Positions 51,956 to 60,527 of a DNA stretch of 64,000 bases are shown in pieces. Every line of letters begins with the position of its first letter. The first letter of the stretch is position 1. Source of the DNA: Streptomyces sp. NBC_00414 (GTDB lineage: Bacteria; Actinomycetota; Actinomycetes; Streptomycetales; Streptomycetaceae); NCBI RefSeq assembly GCF_036038375.1, contig NZ_CP107935.1:2666001-2730000 (forward strand). Reading direction: 5' to 3'. The notes below the pieces were generated by a model. That model saw only the letters and a program-made list of their open reading frames with translations. It ran no database searches and was not told where the DNA came from. A program made the translations under genes and the position numbers.

Positions 51956-52819
51956 GTGAACACCTTCCTGCCCCTGAAGACCCTGAAGGCTCCGAAGACC
52001 CCGCAGGCCCTGAAGAGAGTCACCGCCGCCTGCGTGGTGGGCGCGGCCACCCTCACGGCATGCGGCGCTCCCGAGGCCCCGCGCGCCGCCACGGTCCCCG
52101 CGCCCGCCGTGAGCGCGCCCTCGCGGCCGCCCACCCTCGCCCCGGGTCCGGGCGGCCTGACCCCCGTCTTCACCCGTGCGGCCCGGGCGCGCGACAGGAC
52201 CGTAGCCCTGACCTTCGACGCGGACATGACGGCCGACCAGGGGCCCCGGGCGGCCGCCGGGGAACGGTTCGACAACCCGCGGCTGCTCGGGACCCTGCGA
52301 CGGCTCAAGGTGTCGGCGACCGTGTTCATGACGGGGCGCTGGGCCGAGGAGTACCCCTCGCAGGCGCGGGCCATCGGGCGCGATCCGCTCTTCGAGGTCG
52401 CGAACCACTCCTACAGCCATCACGCCTTCACCGAGGACTGCTACGGGCTGCCGACCGTTCCCGCGTCGGGGATGCGGGCGGACGTGGAGCGGGCGTTCAC
52501 CGCGTTCCGCAAGGCGGGGATCGCGCACCCGATGCCGTACTTCCGCTTCCCTGGCGGGTGTTACGACCGGCGGGCGCTCAAGGCGCTGAGCACCACCGGC
52601 GTGACGGCCGTGCAGTGGGACGTGGTGAGCGGGGACGCGTTCGCGACGGACGCGGGGGCCGTGGCACGGCAGGTGCTGGACGGCGTACGGCCCGGTTCCG
52701 TGGTCGTCATGCACTGCACGCGCAGCGCGGCCCCCGCGACCGAGGAGGCACTGCGCACGATCGTCCCCGAGCTGCGAAAGCGCGGGTACAGGTTCGTGAA
52801 GGTGTCGGAGCTGATCTGA
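51956..52819 (+). CDS. Polysaccharide deacetylase (NodB-type) lipoprotein
   Basis: The 287-residue protein has a lipoprotein signal with lipobox LTAC (Cys 36), a proline-rich spacer (to about 65) and a NodB domain with TFDADMT (metal and catalytic Asp), ANHSYSHHAF (metal His) and RFPGGCYD, then WDVVSGD and VVVMHCT. Such enzymes remove N-acetyl groups from peptidoglycan or chitin-like glycans outside the membrane. The TFDAD form of motif 1, rather than TFDDG, is common in actinobacteria. The GTG start is supported by the leaderless-type promoter upstream. Confidence 0.92.
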   Translation: MNTFLPLKTLKAPKTPQALKRVTAACVVGAATLTACGAPEAPRAATVPAPAVSAPSRPPTLAPGPGGLTPVFTRAARARDRTVALTFDADMTADQGPRAAAGERFDNPRLLGTLRRLKVSATVFMTGRWAEEYPSQARAIGRDPLFEVANHSYSHHAFTEDCYGLPTVPASGMRADVERAFTAFRKAGIAHPMPYFRFPGGCYDRRALKALSTTGVTAVQWDVVSGDAFATDAGAVARQVLDGVRPGSVVVMHCTRSAAPATEEALRTIVPELRKRGYRFVKVSELI

Positions 52820-52923
52820 TTCATCGGCCGTGTCGCTCAAAGCGATCGCATTCTCTTGTTGGACGGTAAAAACGTCTCGGTGGAGGCTGGGAGTCACCGA
52901 ACGAATCCCCAGGAGGAACCTCC

Positions 52924-53784
52924 ATGCAGACACGCACCATCGGTGACGTCCGGGTCGGAGCGATCGGTCTGGGCGGGATGCCGATGTCCATCGAGGGGCG
53001 CCCGGACGAGGCCCGTTCGGTCTCGGCCGTCCACGCGGCGCTGGACGCGGGCGTCACGCTCTTCGACACCGCGGACGCCTATCACCGGGACGCCCACGAG
53101 GTCGGTCACAACGAGTCCCTGATCGCCCGCGCGGTGGCCTCGTACGGCGGCGACACCTCGGACGTGCTGATCGCGACGAAGGGCGGCCATCTGCGTCCGG
53201 GCGACGGCTCGTGGACGCTGAACGGCTCGCCGGAGTATCTGAAGAAGGCCTGCGACGCCTCGCTCGGGCGGCTCGGCGTCGAGGCCATCGGGCTCTACCA
53301 GTTCCACCGGCCGGACCCGAAGGTCCCCTACGCGGAGTCGGTCGGCGCGATCCGCGACCTGCTGGACGCGGGCAAGATCCGCTTCGCGGGGGTCTCCAAC
53401 GCCGACCCCGAGCAGATCCGGCTGGCCGACGAGATCCTCGGCGGCCGGCTGGTGAGCGTGCAGAACCAGTTCTCGCCCGCCTTCCGTTCCAGCGAGCCGG
53501 AGCTGGAGCTGTGCGCGGAACTCGGCATCGCGTTCCTGCCGTGGAGCCCGCTGGGCGGTATCTCGAAGGCCGGTGAACTGGGTTCGCGCTTCGCCGTGTT
53601 CGCGGAGGTGGCGAGCGAGCACGGGGTGAGCCCGCAGCAGGTCACGTTGGCCTGGATCCTCGCGAAGGCCCCGGTGACGATCCCGATCCCGGGCTCCTCC
53701 CGCCCCGAGACCATCCGCGACTCGGTCGCGGCGGCGGACCTGAAGCTGACGGAGTCCGAGCTGACGCGCCTGGACGCGGCGTAA
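52924..53784 (+). CDS. Aldo/keto reductase
   Basis: The 286-residue protein has the AKR tetrad: D48 and Y53 in LFDTADAY, K86 in IATKGG, and H124 in LYQFHRPDP. The NADPH-binding C-terminal IPIPGSSRPETIRDSV is also visible. It reduces aldehydes or ketones with NADPH; the substrate is unknown. AGGAGG lies 6-7 nt before the ATG. It is a single-gene unit, 104 bp after the deacetylase gene and followed by a very long hairpin. Confidence 0.95.
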   Translation: MQTRTIGDVRVGAIGLGGMPMSIEGRPDEARSVSAVHAALDAGVTLFDTADAYHRDAHEVGHNESLIARAVASYGGDTSDVLIATKGGHLRPGDGSWTLNGSPEYLKKACDASLGRLGVEAIGLYQFHRPDPKVPYAESVGAIRDLLDAGKIRFAGVSNADPEQIRLADEILGGRLVSVQNQFSPAFRSSEPELELCAELGIAFLPWSPLGGISKAGELGSRFAVFAEVASEHGVSPQQVTLAWILAKAPVTIPIPGSSRPETIRDSVAAADLKLTESELTRLDAA

Positions 53785-53794
53785 AGACAAAAGA

Positions 53795-53846
53795 TCGCGC
53801 GGTTCCCCGCGCCCCTGGGCACCCAGGGGCGCGGGGAACCGCGCGA
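53795..53846. terminator. 25-bp perfect hairpin, extragenic repeat copy 2
   Basis: Bases 53795-53819 and 53822-53846 are perfect reverse complements around a 2-nt centre. The right arm carries CCCAGGGGCGCGGGGAAC, shared with 43737-43754 and partly with 63924-63937. It lies between the aldo/keto reductase and hydrolase genes and can act as a terminator. Confidence 0.88.
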
Positions 53847-53933
53847 CCGGCCACGACGCACGCACACGTCATGTCACCGCCCCCGCGCGCAAGCGCCCCA
53901 CCCCGCCGATCACCCGGCTGGCAGACTGGGGGC

Positions 53934-54695
53934 GTGAGCAGTGACGAGACGACGGCCGCTTCGGGCGCCGCACAGGACAGCCCCTTCCGGCACGAGCAGA
54001 CCGCCCGCGACGAGGCACCGCAGTTCGTGCTGCCGCTGGTCGTCCGTATCGAACGGAACGAACCACCGGCGCGTACGGACGCACTGGAGACCGCGGCCCG
54101 CGCCGTCCTGGTCCTCCTCGGCGACGAGCGCTCACTCGGCGAGGGCGAGTGGGCGCAGGCCGTCCACGACTGGCAGGACGCCCGGATCCGCAAGGTCGTC
54201 CGGCGGGCCCGCGGCGCCGAGTGGCGTCGGGCCGAGGCGCTGCCCGGCATCACCGTCACCGGCAAGTCCGCCGAGGTCCGCGTCTTCCCCCCGGTCCCTC
54301 TCGACGGGTGGCCCAAGGACCTCGCCCGCCTCCAGGTCTCCGGCACGGACCTCGACGACCCGGAGCCGCCCGCGGACACGGACGCGGCCACGCCCGTGCT
54401 GTGGCTGAGCCCGGACCTGGACATGTCGGCGGGCAAGGCGATGGCCCAAGCGGGCCACGGCGCCCAGCTGGCCTGGTGGGAACTGTCGGGCGAGGACCGC
54501 GCGGCCTGGCGCGAGGCGGGCTTCCCGCTCGCCGTCCGCACGGCCGGCCCCGAGCGGTGGGAGCGACTGGTCACGAGCGGACTGCCGTTGGTGCGCGACG
54601 CGGGCTTCACGGAGATCGCCCCGGGTTCCTGCACGGTGGTCGCCGACCACCCGGCACTGCGCCTCGGCCGGCCGGCGGCCGACGGACCGGAGTGA
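53934..54695 (+). CDS. Pth2-like peptidyl-tRNA hydrolase family protein
   Basis: The 253-residue protein has a C-terminal Pth2-type domain with LWLSPDLDMSAGKAMAQAGHGAQLAWW (shown here by its ends, LWLSPDLDMSAG and QAGHGAQLAWW, about 156-182) and TEIAPGSCTVVADHP. The N-terminal half, with FVLPLVVRIERNEPP, is an actinobacterial extension. Pth2 enzymes free tRNA from peptidyl-tRNA, but this bacterial branch has not been tested to my knowledge. The GTG at 53934 is preceded by CAGACT 6 nt upstream and GGGGGC, so it is either leaderless or uses a weak site. Confidence 0.8.
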   Translation: MSSDETTAASGAAQDSPFRHEQTARDEAPQFVLPLVVRIERNEPPARTDALETAARAVLVLLGDERSLGEGEWAQAVHDWQDARIRKVVRRARGAEWRRAEALPGITVTGKSAEVRVFPPVPLDGWPKDLARLQVSGTDLDDPEPPADTDAATPVLWLSPDLDMSAGKAMAQAGHGAQLAWWELSGEDRAAWREAGFPLAVRTAGPERWERLVTSGLPLVRDAGFTEIAPGSCTVVADHPALRLGRPAADGPE

Positions 54696-54722
54696 CGGGG
54701 CACCGCCTCGACCCGCGCCCCC

Positions 54723-55922
54723 TCAGCCCCGGTTCCCGCCGCGCATGCGGCCGTCCATGGTGAGCGGCGGCCGGTCGAGGTAGGGCAGGTAGTAGCGCAG
54801 GAAGAGCTCGGCGGTGAGTTCACGACGGCTGCGTACGCCCGCTTTGTCGAACACCTTCCTCAAGTGGTCCTGAACCGTGTACTCGGTGATGTGGAGCGTC
54901 GCGGCGACCTCCGTGGTGGACCGGCCCAGGAGTACCTGCTGGGCGACATCGCGCTCGCGGGGCGAGAGGCCGTACGCGTCGAGCACGATGGCGGCCAGCT
55001 CGCCGGGTCGGCTCAGGTTGAGCGAGACGTAGGTGAGGGTCTCACCGCCGGAGCCGCCCGAGCCGTCCGGACCGCCCGCCTCCTCGCGCCACGCGTTGAG
55101 CGTGATCCAGTGCCCGGAACCGCTCAGGGCACGGGAACTCACCTGCGTGCCCGGAGCGCAGGCGCGCGCCTTGCTGCCGATGGCCTCCAGGCACAGCGGG
55201 TAGGCGCGTCCCGGTGCCGGGTGGGCCTCCTGGATCAGGCCCAGCCAGTGGTCCGCCGTGGACGTGCAGAGGCGGATCCGGAGATCGTCGTCCAGGACGA
55301 CGAGGCCGGGCGCGTCCGGTACGTCGCCGCGGTCGATGCCCGCCAGCAACAGCGACCGGCGCAGGGCCAGGGCGGCCGGTGAGCTGATCGCGGCGGCGAC
55401 CTCGACGTCCGCGTCGCTGAAAGGCCGTGACCCCTCGGCGCGACAGAGGACGAGCAGCCCCCAGGTCCGCGGGCCGTCCCGCAGGAGGACCCGCAGTTCG
55501 TCGGCGAGCCCTTCGGGCCGCAGAATGTCGCGGTAGTAGACGCTGTCCTCGATGTGCTCGCCGGTCGACCGGCTCAGCAGGCTCGCGGGTCCGGCACGGC
55601 GGGCCATGGCCCGGATGTTGTCCACGCCGGTCTGCTCCGTGTGCTCGATCTCGAACAGCCGGGGCATGACACGCTGGGGAAAGCCGTGCTCGTGCTGGCC
55701 TCCCGTGTCCAGGAACGTCGCCGGATCCAGCATGACGGCACACCAGATGTCGGCGGGAACGGACGCGGTGAGCGCCGTACCGGCCGCCTTCAGTACATCG
55801 AGCCCGGTCGTCCGCGCACCGCGCATGTGCTGCGTCAGGCCGTCTGCGACGGAATGGTGGTCCAGCGACCGGCTCGGACGACCCCGACCCGAGCGTCGGT
55901 CGGAACGTGGCTGAGAACTCAC
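54723..55922 (-). CDS. LuxR-family regulator with GAF-like sensor region
   Basis: The 399-residue protein has a GAF-like N-terminal region (about 40-195; CAVMLDPATFLDTGG, SVYYRDILRPEGLADELRVL, GLLVLCR), a PAS-like middle (LVVLDDDLRIRLCTSTADHW) and a C-terminal LuxR helix-turn-helix (about 322-385; AYGLSPRERDVAQQVLLGRS, then AATLHITEYTVQDHLRKVFD). It probably senses a small molecule directly. The GTG at 55922 is close to a GAGG site. It is divergent from a membrane protein/NTF2-like gene pair, and an 18-bp perfect palindrome lies 19 bp upstream of its start. Confidence 0.88.
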   Translation of the reverse strand: MSSQPRSDRRSGRGRPSRSLDHHSVADGLTQHMRGARTTGLDVLKAAGTALTASVPADIWCAVMLDPATFLDTGGQHEHGFPQRVMPRLFEIEHTEQTGVDNIRAMARRAGPASLLSRSTGEHIEDSVYYRDILRPEGLADELRVLLRDGPRTWGLLVLCRAEGSRPFSDADVEVAAAISSPAALALRRSLLLAGIDRGDVPDAPGLVVLDDDLRIRLCTSTADHWLGLIQEAHPAPGRAYPLCLEAIGSKARACAPGTQVSSRALSGSGHWITLNAWREEAGGPDGSGGSGGETLTYVSLNLSRPGELAAIVLDAYGLSPRERDVAQQVLLGRSTTEVAATLHITEYTVQDHLRKVFDKAGVRSRRELTAELFLRYYLPYLDRPPLTMDGRMRGGNRG

Positions 55923-55940
55923 GTCCTCAGGTTACGAGCT

Positions 55941-55958
55941 ATCCCAGATATCTGGGAT
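55941..55958. promoter_or_regulatory. 18-bp perfect palindrome, likely LuxR-type operator
   Basis: ATCCCAGATATCTGGGAT is perfectly symmetric and lies in the 206-bp divergent promoter between the LuxR gene and the membrane protein gene, 19 bp from the LuxR start. It is probably an autoregulatory site. Confidence 0.75.
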
Positions 55959-56128
55959 GGGATCGCCGTAAATATCATCCTAACGTAGTTGATAACGAGG
56001 GGAGTTGTCGGGGGAGGCGCTTGCCGGCCTCCCCCGGCACAAGGGAGTCGGGCGACCCGGGGGGCGCGCGGAACTCAATCGTCCGGCCACCGACCACAGG
56101 ACGAGCAGGAAAGGAGAGGGTGCACACC

Positions 56129-57121
56129 ATGACGACACCGCGGGGGAGTTCCACACCCGAAGGGGATCGGGGACGGAACGGTGTACGGCATCGAGTGAAC
56201 CGCGTGCTGGCCGCGTTCCTGGCGGCCATTCCGTTCGCCGCCGTTCTGAACATCTTTCAGGACTGGCTCGGCAACGGCATCAGCGCGTCGCAGACCGGCC
56301 TGCTCATCGGGGTGCTGGTACTGCTCGCCTTTCTCGTGTACTCCACCATGAGTACCTCGGCCGACACCGCGCACGAGGGGCGGCTGACCCGTAACGCGGT
56401 GTGGGCCCTGCACGACCGCATGGAGCGGTCGTTCGACGAGTTCCGGGACCAGGCGGCATCCATCAGGTACTTCCCCGCCCGGCACGGCCCCGAGGCAAGG
56501 CATCTCAAGCAGGCAGCGACGTTGTACGCCAAGGCGGGCGAGGTGATCGACACCGCCCGGGACGGCGACGAGATCCTGGCCGTCAACTCCTTCGTCGAGG
56601 TGTTCCACCGGCGCTCCGATCCCGCGATCGAGCGGCTTCAGGAGGACTACCTGCGGCGTATCGAGAACCGGCTCAGGCACGGTGCCTCCTACCACCGGCT
56701 CGTACAGCTCCCGTCCCTCGACGTCCTCGACAGTTCGTCCGTCTTCCTCTCCGACTCCATCGAGCCGAGCTACCTGGAGCACTACCGGCGGATCATCGGC
56801 CTCAAGTCGGACGCGCCCGGCCAACGGGTGTCCTTGGACGCCGTGACCGCCAAGTACCCGATCTCGTTCGTGGTCGTGAGGCGGCGGAACACCGACGGGA
56901 GCGCCGGTGGCGCGATCATCTGGCAGGTCAACGAGCACATCCAGGGCAACGGCCTGCCGGAATCCGCGAACTTCCAGCTCACGGGCATCGCCATCGTCAA
57001 GGACTCGAAGGGCGACGTCGTGCGCCATTTCCTCGACTGGTTCAAGGAACTGCAGCGTGGGCAGCGCTCCCTGGAACTCAACGACGTCCGCTCCCGCGGC
57101 GGCCGGCGCCCGGCCGCGTGA
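56129..57121 (+). CDS. Membrane protein with two N-terminal helices and an unassigned C-terminal domain
   Basis: I do not recognise the family of this 330-residue protein. It has a charged N-terminus, two helices (about 24-48 and 55-75), and a cytoplasmic domain of about 240 residues. The domain contains an amphipathic helix (DTAHEGRLTRNAVWALHDRM), VIDTARDGDEILAVNSFVEV, IERLQEDYLRRIENRLRHGA and YHRLVQLPSLDVLDSSSVFL. The strand-helix order with a conserved YHRLVQ strand recalls inactive phospholipase D-like sensor domains, but no HKD motif is present. The ATG at 56129 has AAGGAG 12 nt upstream (GTG 56120 is an alternative). The NTF2-like gene follows 18 bp downstream. Confidence 0.75.
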   Translation: MTTPRGSSTPEGDRGRNGVRHRVNRVLAAFLAAIPFAAVLNIFQDWLGNGISASQTGLLIGVLVLLAFLVYSTMSTSADTAHEGRLTRNAVWALHDRMERSFDEFRDQAASIRYFPARHGPEARHLKQAATLYAKAGEVIDTARDGDEILAVNSFVEVFHRRSDPAIERLQEDYLRRIENRLRHGASYHRLVQLPSLDVLDSSSVFLSDSIEPSYLEHYRRIIGLKSDAPGQRVSLDAVTAKYPISFVVVRRRNTDGSAGGAIIWQVNEHIQGNGLPESANFQLTGIAIVKDSKGDVVRHFLDWFKELQRGQRSLELNDVRSRGGRRPAA

Positions 57122-57139
57122 CGGTCGAAGGACACCGCG

Positions 57140-57493
57140 GTGAACCTCCACGAGGACCTGGTCCTGAGACTCTTCACGATCGTCGACACCGAGAAGTGGG
57201 AGGCGCTTCCCGAAGTCTGCGCCGAGTCCATCCGCTACGAGCGGCCGGGTTATCCCCCGATCTGCGGAATGGACTCCCTCGTCACCTTCTACCGCACCGT
57301 ACGCGTCATCGCTCATGGCAGGCATGAGATCCGTGGTTGTCTGGGCAGCGGGAACGAGGCCTGCTGCTGGGGCGGTTTCAGCGGAGTCTCCCGTTCCGGA
57401 CAGGCGCTCTCCGAGGGCTTCGCGGACTGGTACCGGATCGACGACGGACTGATCATCAGCCGAAGGACCTTCTTCTACCGTCCGGCGGTCTGA
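57140..57493 (+). CDS. NTF2-like (SnoaL-type) small protein
   Basis: The 117-residue protein has an NTF2-like cone fold: an N-terminal helix LHEDLVLRLFTIVDTEKWEA, RYERPGYPPICGMDSLVTFY, then strands RHEIRGCLGSGNEACCWGGF and GFADWYRIDDGLIISRRTFF. The family holds small-molecule isomerases, cyclases and ligand-binding proteins. The GTG at 57140 has AAGGAC upstream. It lies 18 bp after the membrane protein gene, so the two form an operon divergent from the LuxR regulator. A signal-binding or signal-modifying role fits the context. Confidence 0.82.
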   Translation: MNLHEDLVLRLFTIVDTEKWEALPEVCAESIRYERPGYPPICGMDSLVTFYRTVRVIAHGRHEIRGCLGSGNEACCWGGFSGVSRSGQALSEGFADWYRIDDGLIISRRTFFYRPAV

Positions 57494-57511
57494 GTCCGGC
57501 CGTCCGAACGT

Positions 57512-57553
57512 GGCGGTCCCAGTCCGGCGGTCCCAGTCCGGCGGTCCCAGTCC
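57512..57553 (+). repeat. Three 14-bp tandem repeats
   Basis: GGCGGTCCCAGTCC occurs three times head to tail, followed by a partial fourth unit and preceded by degenerate copies from about 57482. The array lies in the 211-bp gap between the NTF2-like gene and the first DUF4142 gene. Confidence 0.93.
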
Positions 57554-57704
57554 GGCGGTCCGGGACAGGACCGTGGAGCGACCGTCGGGAAATGTGACGC
57601 AGGAGACACGAACCATTGAACAGTTCCGCCGCCCCGTGCGTATCTTCTGGCGCTGGCCAAGTACAGATTCCCAACGACCAGTTGGTTCACATCCGGAGGC
57701 ACCT

Positions 57705-58499
57705 GTGCGGCGTATCAACGGTACGGCCCTCGTCATCGTGGCACTCGTCGGAACGCTCGGCGCGCTCGCGTTCCCCGTGTGGTCGTACGCCGACCGCGCC
57801 GGCACGGGACCGGCGAACCTGGCCGCCGGGACCGTACCCACCAAGTGGGGACCCCTGACCGCCACCGACCGCGACCTGATCGTCCGGGTGCGGCTGGCGG
57901 GTCTGTGGGAGCTGCCCGCCGGGCAGCAGGCCCTCGAACGCAATCCCAGCCCCGCGATGAAGGAGGCCGCCGACCACCTGATCGTCGGCCACACCGACCT
58001 CGACAAGCGGGTGCGGGGGATCGCGCGGGAACTCGGCGTCGAACTGCCGAACCAGCCGAACGAGCAGCAGCAGGGCTGGCTGCAGCAGATGACCAACGCG
58101 AGCGAAGCCGACTACCCCAAGGTGTGGGCGAACCTCCTGCGCTCCGCCCACGGCAAGATCTTCCCGGCGATCGGGGCGGTACGGAACCAGACGCGCAACA
58201 CGCTGGTACGTCAGCTCGCCTCGGATGCCAACCAGACGGTGCTCGACCACATCACGGTGCTGGAGAAGACCGGCGCCGTCGACTTCGAGGCGATCGCCAA
58301 CGACTCGGTGGCAGGAACCACGGCCAGCCCGTCCGGTCCGGCGGCACCGGTCCCCGGCGTGGTCCCCAGCTCGGCGCCGCCCGCCGAGGCGACCGGTGAC
58401 ATCAACACCACGTCGCGGCCCTCCCCCGGAGCCCCGGGCACGGTCAACACGAACCGCCCCGACCCCGAGGACCCGGACGCCACGCCCTCTTCGCAGTGA
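57705..58499 (+). CDS. Exported DUF4142 protein, copy 1
   Basis: The 264-residue protein has an N-terminal signal or anchor helix (INGTALVIVALVGTLGALAF), a DUF4142 domain (about 45-190) and a proline/serine-rich C-terminal tail. DUF4142 is a ferritin-like four-helix family; histidines in HLIVGHTDLDKRV, RSAHGKIFPAI and LDHITVLEKTG are placed on separate helices and could bind metal. GGAGG lies 5 nt before the GTG. It is 148 bp upstream of the DUF692 gene on the same strand and is a paralogue of the gene at 60528, with the shared FPxWSYADR and RLAGLWELPAGQQA segments. Confidence 0.88.
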   Translation: MRRINGTALVIVALVGTLGALAFPVWSYADRAGTGPANLAAGTVPTKWGPLTATDRDLIVRVRLAGLWELPAGQQALERNPSPAMKEAADHLIVGHTDLDKRVRGIARELGVELPNQPNEQQQGWLQQMTNASEADYPKVWANLLRSAHGKIFPAIGAVRNQTRNTLVRQLASDANQTVLDHITVLEKTGAVDFEAIANDSVAGTTASPSGPAAPVPGVVPSSAPPAEATGDINTTSRPSPGAPGTVNTNRPDPEDPDATPSSQ

Positions 58500-58646
58500 G
58501 TGTCGGAACCTCAAATGTTGCTCTGAACGTCCCCGCCGATGGGTTGGGCCCCGCTCGGCGGGGCCATCACCCGGTCACGCCGGAACACAGGTCCGTCGAA
58601 GGAGACGCGCACAGGTCCTGGTGAAGCCGTGGTGAAGGAGGGGACG

Positions 58647-60113
58647 ATGAAGAACCTGGGTACGGGAATCGGGTGGCGGCCGGAGATCGCCGAGGCCGTG
58701 GAGCGCATGCCCGGCATCGACTGGGTCGAGGCCGTCGCCGAGAACATCTGCCCCGGCCATCTCCCCGAATCACTGGTACGGCTGCGGGAGCGCGGCGTCA
58801 CGGTGGTTCCGCACGGGGTGTCGCTCGGACTCGGCGGCGCGGACCGCCCCGCCGAGGGCAGACTCGCCGAACTGGCGGCCCGCGCCGAGGCCCTCGGCTC
58901 CCCGCTGGTCACCGAGCACATCGCGTTCGTCCGGGCCGGCGGGGCGCTGACCGCCTCGCCGCTCCTTGAGGCCGGGCACCTGCTGCCCGTCCCCCGCACC
59001 CGGGACGCCCTCGACGTCCTGTGCGAGAACATCCGTATCGCCCAGGACGCGCTGCCCGTGCCCCTCGCGGTGGAGAACATCGCGGCGCTGATCTCCTGGC
59101 CGGGCGAGGAGATGACCGAGGGCCAGTTCCTGTACGACCTGGTCGACCGCACCGGCGTACGCCTGCTCATCGACGTGGCCAACCTCCACACGAACCACGT
59201 CAACCGCGGCGAGGACCCCGCCAAGGCCCTCGACGAACTGCCCGTCGAGGCCATCGCGTACGTCCATGTCGCCGGCGGCTTCGAGCGCGACGGCGTCTGG
59301 CACGACAGCCACGCGCACCCCGTGCCCCCCGTGGTCCTCGACGTGCTCGCCGAACTGGCCTCCCGGGTCCGTCCGCCGGGCGTGCTCCTGGAGCGCGACG
59401 AGAACTTCCCCGAGCCGGCCGAGCTGGAGCGCGAACTGATCGCGATCCGCGAATCGGTGGAGAAGGCCGCCGCGCCCGGCGCGGCGGCACCGGCAGACAC
59501 CTCGCCCGCACGAGCCGACCGCGCTTCAGAGACCGACAGCGGCCCGAAGACCGGCGGCAGTCGACAGACCGGCAGCCGCCCGCAGACCGGCAGCACCTCG
59601 ATGGCCGACGGCGCCACGGAACCGGACGGTGTCACGGAGACGGACGGCGGCCCGGCTCCCGTCGAGGGCGCCGGGGTACAGGCCGCGGCGGCCACCGGGC
59701 CCGCCCGTCAGCGGCTCGCGCTGGCGCAGGCCGCCCTGCTGTCCGCGCTCGTCGCCGGGACGCCCGTGCCCGAGGGGTTCGACCGGACCCGGCTCGCCGT
59801 CCAGGCCAGGGCACTGGCGGGCAAGCGGGCCGATGTGGTGGCCAAGGTCGCCCCGGAGCTGCCGGAGCTGCTGACGGACTCGTACCGGAAGGCCTTCCTG
59901 GCCTACGCGCACGGCCACCCGATGACCGACGGCTACCGGCGGGACGCGCTGGACTTCGCCGAGCATCTGCTGCTCGACGGACGACTGGAGGACGCGGACG
60001 TGCGGCGCGGGCTGAGCGAGTGGTGGCTGGAGCGCTCGGGCCCCGCACCGCTGTCGCAGCGCCCGGCGGCCCGGCTGGCACGTGCCACACGCCGGGTCCT
60101 GCTGAGGCGTTGA
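58647..60113 (+). CDS. DUF692 (multinuclear iron oxidase family) protein with fused C-terminal domain
   Basis: The 488-residue protein has an N-terminal DUF692 TIM barrel (about 1-275) with the metal-site segments [40 protein letters not shown] and HDSHAHP. DUF692 enzymes such as MbnB and TglH use two or three irons to modify cysteines or other residues of ribosomal peptides, normally with a separate partner protein. A low-complexity linker (about 280-355) then leads to a C-terminal helical domain (about 360-488; [30 protein letters not shown]) resembling DUF2063/partner-type domains. I recall an S. coelicolor homologue (SCO6045-like). GAAGGAGGGG precedes the ATG. Confidence 0.9.
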   Translation: MKNLGTGIGWRPEIAEAVERMPGIDWVEAVAENICPGHLPESLVRLRERGVTVVPHGVSLGLGGADRPAEGRLAELAARAEALGSPLVTEHIAFVRAGGALTASPLLEAGHLLPVPRTRDALDVLCENIRIAQDALPVPLAVENIAALISWPGEEMTEGQFLYDLVDRTGVRLLIDVANLHTNHVNRGEDPAKALDELPVEAIAYVHVAGGFERDGVWHDSHAHPVPPVVLDVLAELASRVRPPGVLLERDENFPEPAELERELIAIRESVEKAAAPGAAAPADTSPARADRASETDSGPKTGGSRQTGSRPQTGSTSMADGATEPDGVTETDGGPAPVEGAGVQAAAATGPARQRLALAQAALLSALVAGTPVPEGFDRTRLAVQARALAGKRADVVAKVAPELPELLTDSYRKAFLAYAHGHPMTDGYRRDALDFAEHLLLDGRLEDADVRRGLSEWWLERSGPAPLSQRPAARLARATRRVLLRR

Positions 60114-60527
60114 GGCATCAGGGCACCAGGGCACCAGGGCTGAAGCGTTGAGAATCGGTCGACGCGGAGTGTAGAGGGCCCTCCTCGCCCGTGACATCGC
60201 TCACCCGGGCGACAGACGTACCCGGTATGTACACGAACGCGGGTCCCGTGCCTGTTCAGCGCGGCCCCGCGACGACCGGGCCGCGCGGGCACGCACCCAG
60301 CGGGCACACAGCGACTCCGGTACGTACCTGTCGCGCGCGGAGCCCGGCCGGGCCGCGACCGCCGCCCGCGGCACCGCTCCCGCCTGCGGAAACACCGTTC
60401 CCAACGGCCCGTTCAGGCTGCATACTGCATTCGTCCAAACCCGTACCACAGTTGGCGTACGCCACGAAGTAATATGCCAACCCACACCAGAAGCGCACTA
60501 ACGTGCGGTGCCGCAACAGGAGGCACC
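60114..60527. other. Intergenic region before the second DUF4142 gene
   Basis: This 414-bp gap has no gene that I can support. It begins with short GGGCACCA repeats. Near its end it holds the 12-bp palindrome TGGCGTACGCCA (60453-60464) next to a -10-like TAATAT (60470-60475), probably the promoter of the gene at 60528. Short open frames on both strands lack ribosome-binding sites. Confidence 0.6.
60453..60475 (+). promoter_or_regulatory. Palindrome and -10 element before DUF4142 copy 2
   Basis: TGGCGTACGCCA at 60453-60464 is perfectly symmetric and is followed by TAATAT at 60470-60475. A start near 60482 would leave a leader of about 45 nt before the ATG. Confidence 0.5.

Noticed and set aside
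52908..52926. RNA thermometer-like hairpin hiding the aldo/keto reductase ribosome-binding site
   Set aside because: GGAG-GAAC-CTCC gives only a 4-bp stem, too weak to claim regulation.
60191..60485. Short open frames as a precursor peptide for the DUF692 enzyme
   Set aside because: Frames on both strands have no ribosome-binding site, shadow-type composition and at most two cysteines without a repeated core. The -10-like element lies near the end of the plus frame.
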